A DNA stretch of 12,058 bases from Candidatus Eiseniibacteriota bacterium. Its GTDB lineage: Bacteria > Eisenbacteria > RBG-16-71-46 > SZUA-252. Each line of letters begins with the position of its first letter. The stretch's first letter is position 1. Where the stretch lies: NCBI GenBank assembly GCA_016880395.1, contig JAEHDN010000070.1:1-12058 (forward strand), given 5' to 3'. The notes under the pieces are model-generated. The model was not told where the DNA came from, ran no database searches, and was given only the letters and a program-made list of their open reading frames with translations. A program made the translations under genes and the position numbers. Of this stretch, positions 6,758-12,058 are shown piece by piece.

Positions 6758-8008
6758 GTGCTTCATTTCGTCGACACGCTTCGCATGTGCTTCCGGGCTC
6801 TCGTCAGCAACAAGCTCCGCTCGGTGCTGACCCTGGTCGGAATCATCGCCGGCGTGGCATCGATCATCGCCGTGATGACCGCGATCTCGGTGGTGCAGGG
6901 GACGATGGAGCACGAGATGAGCGTGCTCGGCGCGCAGACCTTCCAGGTCCAGAAGTGGCCCGCGGGCGGCTTCGCCTCGCAGGCGCAGCGGCGGAAGGCG
7001 ATGCAACGCCCGCCGCTCACGCTCGCGAACGCGCAGGCGATCCGCGACTACGTGCAGACGGCGGACCTCGTGGGATCGGAGATCTGGGACTTCGGATTCA
7101 CCGCGAGCTACAAGGGGATCACGAGCAATCCCAACATTTCGATCTGCGGCGGCACCCCCGAGTATCCGCCCAACAACACCCACTACGTCGGCGTTGGCCG
7201 GAACCTCTCCCCGATCGACATCAAGGGGGCCCGGAAGGTGGCCGTCATCGGCTACGCGCTCGGCCAGAAGTTCTTTCCGTACACCGATCCGATCGGGAAG
7301 AAGATCCGGGTCGACGGCCGGATCTACGAGGTGGTCGGAGTCTTCGATGAGAAGAAGTCGGCCTTCGGCGGCAGCTTCGACACCTACGTGCTGATCCCGG
7401 TCACGACGTTCGTGAACACCTACGGGCTGGTGGGGAGGGACGGCTTCCCTCGCTCGGTGAACATCACGGTCCGCTCGAAGACGCCTGAGCTCCTGGAGGA
7501 CGCCATCGAGGAGACGCGCCAGGTGCTGCGGCGCGACCGCGGACTGAAGCCGGCCCAGGAGGACAACTTCGAGTTCTTCAACTCGACGAGCCTCATCACG
7601 CAGTTCAACAAGATGAGCATGGGGGTGAAGCTCGCCGCCTTCGTCATCGGCATCATCGCGCTCGTCGTGGCGGGGATCGGCATCATGAACATCATGCTGG
7701 TCGCGGTCACGGAGCGCACCCGTGAGATCGGGATCCGGAAGGCGCTCGGCGCGCGCCGCAGGAGCATCCTCGGTCAGTTCCTGCTGGAGGCGGTGATTCT
7801 CTGCAATATCGGCGGGGTGATCGGCGTGCTGGCCGGGTTCGGCATGGGGAACCTGGTGGCCTTCTTCGCCCACTTCGACGCGCACGTGCCCATGGAATGG
7901 GCCGTCATCGGACTGGTGTTCTGCTCGGCGGTGGGAATCGGCTTCGGTCTCCTACCCGCGGTGCGCGCCTCACGCCTGCATCCCATCGACGCGCTGAGGC
8001 ACGAGTAG
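6758..8008 (+). CDS. MacB/FtsX-type ABC transporter permease
   Basis: A 416-residue inner-membrane permease, third gene of the exporter operon and paralogue of the interrupted permease before it. Membrane segment 1 is at about residues 23-46 (VLTLVGIIAGVASIIAVM). It is followed by a periplasmic MacB-core domain of ~240 residues, then segments 2-4 at about 291-315, 344-370 and 381-402. The cytosolic coupling motif VAVTERTREIGIRKALGARR lies between segments 2 and 3, and the family ending is RLHPIDALRHE. MacB-type permeases use ATP hydrolysed by a partner domain to drive a periplasmic mechanical motion rather than move substrate through the membrane. This protein has no ATPase domain (no Walker A, no ABC signature) and none is encoded beside it. 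The start is a GTG with a strong ribosome binding site. A terminator follows directly. The frame is intact, unlike that of its neighbour. Confidence 0.92.
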   Translation: MLHFVDTLRMCFRALVSNKLRSVLTLVGIIAGVASIIAVMTAISVVQGTMEHEMSVLGAQTFQVQKWPAGGFASQAQRRKAMQRPPLTLANAQAIRDYVQTADLVGSEIWDFGFTASYKGITSNPNISICGGTPEYPPNNTHYVGVGRNLSPIDIKGARKVAVIGYALGQKFFPYTDPIGKKIRVDGRIYEVVGVFDEKKSAFGGSFDTYVLIPVTTFVNTYGLVGRDGFPRSVNITVRSKTPELLEDAIEETRQVLRRDRGLKPAQEDNFEFFNSTSLITQFNKMSMGVKLAAFVIGIIALVVAGIGIMNIMLVAVTERTREIGIRKALGARRRSILGQFLLEAVILCNIGGVIGVLAGFGMGNLVAFFAHFDAHVPMEWAVIGLVFCSAVGIGFGLLPAVRASRLHPIDALRHE

Positions 8009-8014
8009 GGGCTC

Positions 8015-8045
8015 GGGGTAGCTTCGGCTGGCCCCACTTTTCTTG
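8015..8045 (+). terminator. rho-independent terminator of the exporter operon
   Basis: It lies six bases after the second permease's stop. GGGG (8015-8018) pairs with CCCC (8032-8035), and TAGC (8019-8022) pairs with GCTG (8027-8030) with one T-G wobble and a single unpaired G at 8031. The loop is the very stable TTCG tetraloop closed by C-G. A T-rich tract (TTTTCTT, 8038-8044) follows. Stem, tetraloop and T-run together make a convincing intrinsic terminator. Confidence 0.85.
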
Positions 8046-8082
8046 TGCGTCGAGATGTCCCGAGGGCGTTTTTCCCCTGGAG

Positions 8083-8097
8083 GGCTTGCCCCAAGCC
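8083..8097. repeat. perfect 6-bp inverted repeat in the propeller-gene upstream region
   Basis: GGCTTG and CAAGCC flank a three-base CCC spacer. No T-run follows on either strand, so it is not a standard terminator. It lies 111 bases before the propeller gene's ATG, in the 199-base gap after the exporter operon, and could be a transcript hairpin or a protein site. I see no convincing -35/-10 pair in this gap. Confidence 0.35.
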
Positions 8098-8197
8098 ATG
8101 CGGCCGTGCCTTCCGTAGCCCCGGCATGCGGCCAAGGGACGGGCCACTGCTGGGCTCCCTGATCCGACCTGCGCTCTATCGATGCAACGAGTCCATC

Positions 8198-8203
8198 AGG
8201 AGG
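8198..8203 (+). promoter_or_regulatory. Shine-Dalgarno site fixing the propeller-gene start
   Basis: AGGAGG, a perfect anti-16S core, is separated from the ATG at 8208 by four bases. It favours 8208 over the in-frame ATG at 8259, which has nothing similar upstream but would give a more conventional signal-peptide n-region. Confidence 0.7.
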
Positions 8204-8207
8204 CGGG

Positions 8208-9668
8208 ATGCTACGTGTCGACCTGGCGCAATCTCGGATTGACGATCGCGTTTGTCCGATGCATTTCGGGATCCGCGTGCTCGCGATTGCAGTCCTGCTT
8301 GCGATGGGGATGAGCATGGGAGTGCCGTTCGACGGAAGTGCGACTCCCGGCCCAGGGCAGCCCCGGCAGCGCTCCCAGGCACCGGCGCGGTCGGTTCGCG
8401 AACAGGTGATCGGCCATATCGATTCGACGATGACATTTCTCGGAACAAGCCTGGATAGCAGACGACTTGCCTACACGCGGAGACTCGGCGGACAGGTCTC
8501 GGTCGTTGTCGACGGAACACCTCTTCCTCCATACGATATGGTCAGCGATTTCCACTTCAGCTCCAGCAGTAAGCGGTTCGCATACTTCGGCGCCAGGAAC
8601 GGCGCGCTGTACGCAGTGATCGATGGAGATGAGGTCGGTGGGCCCTACGACAGTGCCCACTCTCCGGTCTTCAGCGACGATGGCGCCCACTTCGCGTTCG
8701 CCGCCAAGTCTGGAGACACGTGGTCCGTTGTGATCGACGGTCGACGAGGCGGAGATGGATTCGAATTCATAACCAAAGGCAATGTCTGCTTCAGCCCGAC
8801 CGGTAAGCGGTTCGGGTACACGGCGATCGACGGGAAGGCGGAGGTCGCGATCATCGATGGCAAGAGGGGTCAAGTCTACGAGTTCATTCCGGACACGAGT
8901 CTCGTGTTGAGCCAGGACCGGACCGCCTACGTCGTGCTGCAGAAGGGTCAATGGTTCGTAGTGGTCGATGGCGAGGAGGGGAGGCGTTACCGTGCTGTCG
9001 GCACCCCCATGTTTACGTCTGATGGTCGCCATGTGGTGCATTACGCGGCGCTACCTGATTCCAAGCAGGTGGTCGTGGTCGATGGTCGAGACGGCAAACA
9101 GTACGACTTCGTGCCCCGCGGCTCCATCACGCTCAGTCAGAAGGGGGGGCACGTCGCCTACATTGCGTTCCAGGGGGAAGAGTGCTTCACGATCTTGGAT
9201 GGAGCCGAAGGGCGGAAGTTCAGATCTCTGGGTGGGGAACTCGCCTTCAGCCATGACGGAAGTCACTTTGCGTACGTGGGGATGGAGCGAGGAATGGCCT
9301 TCGTGATCCTCGATGGCAATGAAGTGGGGAGGTATGACCACGTGCTTCGCGGCAGCCTGACCTTCAGCCCCGATGGGAACGAGTTCGCGTTTGGGGCCGT
9401 GCGCGGGGGGAGTCGATTCGTTGTGCGATCAGGTGAGGAGGGGACAGCCTACGATGCCATCGGCTATCGTTCGCTCGTGTACAGTCCCGATGGCGGGAGG
9501 CTCGCGTATTCCGCGCGCAAGGGGGACCGCTGGGGCGCGGTCGTCGACGGGGTTGACGGTCCTGAGTATAGGGGAATTCTAAGAATCGCCTTCGAATCGA
9601 ACGAGAGCCTCCACTACAAGGCCCTCCGTGACAGCTCGTTACTCAATGTGGATGAAGAGCTGAGGTAG
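8208..9668 (+). CDS. exported repeat protein, about ten WD40/PD40-like beta-propeller blades
   Basis: I do not recognise a named family for this 486-residue protein. A hydrophobic signal segment spans residues 24-39 (VLAIAVLLAMGMSMG), with possible cleavage near DGSA (42-45). There is no lipobox, so it should be periplasmic or secreted. From about residue 67 it consists of about ten tandem units of 37-45 residues plus a degenerate eleventh. Each unit has the pattern small-x-FSPDG-x3-AY, then VVVDG-x-EG-x2-YD. FSPDG...AY recalls TolB/PD40 propeller blades; the equally regular DG-x-EG-x2-YD half is less familiar. No catalytic motif is visible, so a binding or scaffold role is possible but inferred. 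A near-perfect ribosome binding site selects the ATG at 8208. Its codons use A and T at third positions more than the neighbours do, hinting at different origin or weaker codon selection. It ends 12 bases from the convergent ADP-ribosylglycohydrolase gene. Confidence 0.8.
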   Translation: MLRVDLAQSRIDDRVCPMHFGIRVLAIAVLLAMGMSMGVPFDGSATPGPGQPRQRSQAPARSVREQVIGHIDSTMTFLGTSLDSRRLAYTRRLGGQVSVVVDGTPLPPYDMVSDFHFSSSSKRFAYFGARNGALYAVIDGDEVGGPYDSAHSPVFSDDGAHFAFAAKSGDTWSVVIDGRRGGDGFEFITKGNVCFSPTGKRFGYTAIDGKAEVAIIDGKRGQVYEFIPDTSLVLSQDRTAYVVLQKGQWFVVVDGEEGRRYRAVGTPMFTSDGRHVVHYAALPDSKQVVVVDGRDGKQYDFVPRGSITLSQKGGHVAYIAFQGEECFTILDGAEGRKFRSLGGELAFSHDGSHFAYVGMERGMAFVILDGNEVGRYDHVLRGSLTFSPDGNEFAFGAVRGGSRFVVRSGEEGTAYDAIGYRSLVYSPDGGRLAYSARKGDRWGAVVDGVDGPEYRGILRIAFESNESLHYKALRDSSLLNVDEELR

Positions 9669-9680
9669 GACGGCGACGAA

Positions 9681-10682
9681 CTAGCCCGCCTTTGCCTCCC
9701 CCTCCGCCCGCTCGAGCAGCCGGTCCGCCAGCTCGATCAACCGCTCCGCGCGCGGCACTCCTGCGATCCAGCGCTCCGGGATGGCCCCCGCGCCGTGGAT
9801 CGCGCCGAGCACCGCTCCCGCCACCGCGCCGTTCGTGTCCGTGTCGCCCCCCGCCTGGATGACCGCGATCAACGATTCCTCGAAGCTCTCCGCATGCTCG
9901 AGGCACCAGAGTCCGACCTGCATGGCCTTCAGCGTGAAGCCGATGTCGGTTCCGTCGAGCTGGAGCCGTTCGAGCCCCCGCCCGGAGACGATCCGAACCG
10001 CCTGCAGCGTGTGGGGGCCGGCCTCGATCCGGTCCAGCGCCTCGCCGATCGCGGCGATCGACGCGACCCGGCCGTTCAGCGCCTCCGCCACCGCGAGGTT
10101 GATGGCGAACGCGGACCAGGCGCACCGGGGATCGTGGTGGGTCACGCGCGCGCTGGCCTCGGTCTCCCGGTAGAGCCTCGCCGTGTCCCGCGGCCAGCGC
10201 ATGGCGACCGGCGGGCAGCGCATCACGGCGCCGTTCCCGGCCGGCGTTCCTCCATGGCGCTCCCACACGTGCTTCGCCGCTTCCGAGGGGAGCATGCCGC
10301 GCTTCAACGCCTGGAGCACGGCGCGGGTCTGCGCGCCCATGCCCCGGCCATTCGACTCGAACCAGTCGAGGAGGCGCGCGGCGAGATCCTCGTGCCCGAG
10401 CGTGTCGTTCTTTAGGATCGCCTCGGCCAGGATCACAGCCTGCGCGAGGTCGTCGTCCCAGGGGAGGTTCATCTCCCCGGGATCGATGTCGCGGATGCCG
10501 CGCGGATGGAGGCGGCGGATCTCCGCCGCGCTCAGGAACTCGACAGGTAGCCCGAGCTCGTTCCCGACCGCGAGGCCGAGCAGGGTGCCGCGATAGCGAT
10601 CGCGAAGGGTAGGGCCCTCGGCCGCGCCGCCCTCGGCCGCGGCGCCGCCCGGCTCCGGGTCACGCTCCACCATATCCCTCAT
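9681..10682 (-). CDS. ADP-ribosylglycohydrolase (DraG/ARH fold)
   Basis: A 333-residue enzyme of the family that removes ADP-ribose from proteins or small molecules with a two-magnesium centre. After an Ala/Gly/Glu-rich N-terminus (about 1-25) come GTLLGLAVGNELGLPVEF (32-49), GNGAVMR (149-155), THHDP (181-185) and the canonical C-terminal metal motif GGDTDTNGAVAGA (278-290). The first metal motif is unusual: PWDDDLAQ (74-81) where the family usually has W-T-D-D-T, so Thr is replaced by Asp and the second Thr by Leu. The other ligand positions look intact, so activity is plausible but specificity may differ. Length is normal for the family. The ATG at 10682 has GGAGG six bases upstream, inside cydB, and the gene overlaps the end of cydB by 23 bases, so translation is probably coupled. 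No ADP-ribosyltransferase lies in the window, so the target is unknown. Confidence 0.9.
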   Translation of the reverse strand: MRDMVERDPEPGGAAAEGGAAEGPTLRDRYRGTLLGLAVGNELGLPVEFLSAAEIRRLHPRGIRDIDPGEMNLPWDDDLAQAVILAEAILKNDTLGHEDLAARLLDWFESNGRGMGAQTRAVLQALKRGMLPSEAAKHVWERHGGTPAGNGAVMRCPPVAMRWPRDTARLYRETEASARVTHHDPRCAWSAFAINLAVAEALNGRVASIAAIGEALDRIEAGPHTLQAVRIVSGRGLERLQLDGTDIGFTLKAMQVGLWCLEHAESFEESLIAVIQAGGDTDTNGAVAGAVLGAIHGAGAIPERWIAGVPRAERLIELADRLLERAEGEAKAG

Positions 10683-11715
10683 CGGCCCCCTCCGGGCTCA
10701 CACGTCCCGCGAAATGCCGGTAGACGAAGATGACGTAGCCCGCCGCGAGGGTCATGCCGATCGACCACCACACGAGCCCGATCTTGAGTCCCGACTCGGG
10801 GGCGGCGGCGTTCATGATGGTGAGCCCTCGCGCGGGATCGAGGATACTGGGGAGCACGTAGGGATAGATGCCGAACGCGGCGCTCGTGAGCATCCCGATC
10901 AGGTATGCACACGAGGCGAGGAACGCCTTGCCCGTCTTGCCTCGCGCGTTGAAGAGCCAGACCAGGACGAGCCCGGCCACCGCGAGCGCGGGGAACAGGG
11001 CGCCGAGGGGCCAGCGCGCGAGGTTCGCCGGCACGAGCGGCTGGAGCTTCATCGTCCAAATAGTGATCGCGACCGTCAGAACCGCGGTGCCGATCCATGC
11101 GACGCGCACGACCCTGCGCGCCCTTCCCGCGACCGGGTCGCCCGTCTTGTGCGCGAGCCAGAGCGCCCCGTGCATCGCGAGGGCGGCGTACGCGGTGAGC
11201 CCGACCAGGATCGTGTAGCCGTCCAGGATCCCGGCCTCCGTTCCCGGGCGGAAATCGACCCAGAGAGGCGCGAAGAAGCGCCCCATCTCGTCGAAGGCCA
11301 CGCCCCGGACCACGTTCCCGAGCGCCGCGCCGAACACGATCACGAGGAGGCTGCTCGAAAGGCGGAACACGCCGTCCCAGAACGGCCGCCACGCGTCGTT
11401 CCGGATGTGGTCGCGAAACTCGATCGAGCATCCCCGCAGGATGAGGAGCCAGAGCACCATCATGAGCGGCAGGTAGAAGCCGCTGAAGCTCGCCGCGTAG
11501 AGGGTCGGGAACGCGAAGAAGAGGGTTCCACCTCCGGCCAGGAGCCAGACCTCGTTCCCGTCCCACACCGGCCCGATCGTGCGCAGCACGGTGCGGCGCT
11601 CCTCCGAAGTGCGGGCGACCCACGCCTGCACGATGCCGGCGCCGAGATCGAAGCCGTCGAACACGACGTAGAGCGCGATCATCACAGCCACGAGGCAGAA
11701 CCAGAGGGTTTCCAT
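10660..11715 (-). CDS. cydB: cytochrome bd ubiquinol oxidase subunit II
   Basis: CydB is the second large subunit of the bd-type quinol oxidase, which reduces oxygen to water at high affinity in the inner membrane. The 351 residues are mostly hydrophobic, with about eight or nine membrane segments. The N-terminal signatures are present: ALYVVFDGFDLGAG at about 14-27 and GPVWDGNEVWLL at 48-59. RGCSIEFRDH and the segment TAYAALAMHGALWLAHK in the middle are also typical, as is the ending LVWWSIGMTLAAGYVIFVY. Length is in the usual range. The start at 11715 has GAGGT five bases upstream, within the end of cydA, and the two genes are three bases apart. The last 23 bases overlap the ADP-ribosylglycohydrolase gene, so no cydX-type small subunit gene follows directly. 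It looks intact. Confidence 0.96.
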   Translation of the reverse strand: METLWFCLVAVMIALYVVFDGFDLGAGIVQAWVARTSEERRTVLRTIGPVWDGNEVWLLAGGGTLFFAFPTLYAASFSGFYLPLMMVLWLLILRGCSIEFRDHIRNDAWRPFWDGVFRLSSSLLVIVFGAALGNVVRGVAFDEMGRFFAPLWVDFRPGTEAGILDGYTILVGLTAYAALAMHGALWLAHKTGDPVAGRARRVVRVAWIGTAVLTVAITIWTMKLQPLVPANLARWPLGALFPALAVAGLVLVWLFNARGKTGKAFLASCAYLIGMLTSAAFGIYPYVLPSILDPARGLTIMNAAAPESGLKIGLVWWSIGMTLAAGYVIFVYRHFAGRVSPEGADEGYGGA

Positions 11716-11718
11716 GGC

Positions 11719-12058
11719 TCACCTCACCCCGGGTGCGGGAGGAACGTCGCCGGGCGCGTGCGACGGCGTCGGCCCGTGCTCCAGCTCGCGCCGCACCAGG
11801 AAGAGGAAGAGGATGCCGAGGACCGTGTACATGCCCATGAAGCCGATCAGGGTGAAGAGCCCGTTCCCGGCGGAGACGTTGGTCGAGTACCCCTCGAGCG
11901 TGCGCATCAAACCGTACACGAGCCAGGGCTGGCGTCCGACCTCCGCGGTGATCCACCCGGCGGTGTTGGCGATGTAGGGGAAGGGCACGCTCAGCATCAG
12001 GATCCAGAGCATCCACCGCGAATCGTAGAGCCGCCCCCGCCAGAGGAGGAACGCGGCC
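11719..12058 (-). CDS. cydA: cytochrome bd ubiquinol oxidase subunit I, C-terminal part (runs off right edge)
   Basis: The minus-strand frame is open from the window edge to a TGA at 11719-11721, giving the last ~112 residues. It begins AAFLLWRGRLYDSRW and continues with PFPYIANTAGWITAEVGRQP, the CydA signature around GW-x3-E-x-GRQPW. Then come YGLMRT, VSAGN and a final membrane segment, FTLIGFMGMYTVLGILFLFL. CydA carries hemes b558, b595 and d and the quinol-binding Q loop; those parts lie in the missing N-terminal region, so heme ligands and Q-loop type cannot be judged. The short Pro-rich tail (about 15 residues) is not conserved. An internal ATG at 12012 is not the start, since conserved sequence continues upstream of it. 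It is followed three bases later by cydB. Confidence 0.95.
   Translation of the reverse strand, partial: AAFLLWRGRLYDSRWMLWILMLSVPFPYIANTAGWITAEVGRQPWLVYGLMRTLEGYSTNVSAGNGLFTLIGFMGMYTVLGILFLFLVRRELEHGPTPSHAPGDVPPAPGVR

Noticed and set aside
9669..9680. Terminator between the convergent propeller and ADP-ribosylglycohydrolase genes
   Set aside because: The gap is 12 bases with no hairpin or T-run; any termination signal would have to lie inside the genes and I could not find one.
10679..12016. Minus-strand reading frame of 445 codons overlapping cydA and cydB in another frame
   Set aside because: Arg/Ala/Pro-rich out-of-frame reading of two well-identified oxidase genes.

Overview
The window is GC-rich, densely coded DNA from a bacterium that is most likely Gram-negative and probably free-living. 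It holds two different periplasmic membrane-fusion (adaptor) proteins, a MacB-type permease set, exported proteins with Sec-like signal peptides and a cytochrome bd oxidase. The GC content and gene content would suit a high-GC environmental lineage, but nothing here fixes the phylum. I see no tRNA, rRNA, CRISPR array, insertion sequence or phage gene.

Layout. (1) 1-463, minus: the N-terminal part of an HlyD/YbhG-type adaptor that runs off the left edge. Its last ~20 codons stop looking like an adaptor. (2) 587-2647, plus: an exported M13 (neprilysin/PepO-type) zinc endopeptidase, divergent from the adaptor and perhaps expressed from a nearly leaderless promoter. (3) 2696-3919, minus: a FAD-dependent oxidoreductase of the PHBH/geranylgeranyl-reductase type, convergent with the peptidase. 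(4) 4214-8008, plus: a three-gene operon of a MacA-like adaptor and two MacB/FtsX-type permeases, closed by a strong UUCG-loop terminator. The first permease is cut by one in-frame TAA at 5904-5906. No ATPase gene accompanies the set. (5) 8208-9668, plus: an exported protein made of about ten ~39-residue beta-propeller-like repeats. (6) 12058-9681, minus: cydA (3' part), cydB and an ADP-ribosylglycohydrolase, tightly packed; the last two overlap by 23 bases.

How the genes work together. The adaptor and two permeases should form a MacAB-like tripartite exporter or extractor that needs an ATPase encoded elsewhere. CydA and CydB form the quinol oxidase bd. The ADP-ribosylglycohydrolase is probably co-translated with cydB, but a functional link is only inferred from position. 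The peptidase, flavoprotein and propeller protein look like independent transcription units.

The points most worth a second look are the single nonsense codon in the permease, where the paralogous permease next door has Tyr at the matching place; the ten-repeat exported protein; the overlap of the ADP-ribosylglycohydrolase (with an altered metal motif) and cydB; and the abrupt change of character in the left-edge adaptor. I did not find a clear previously undescribed multi-gene system.
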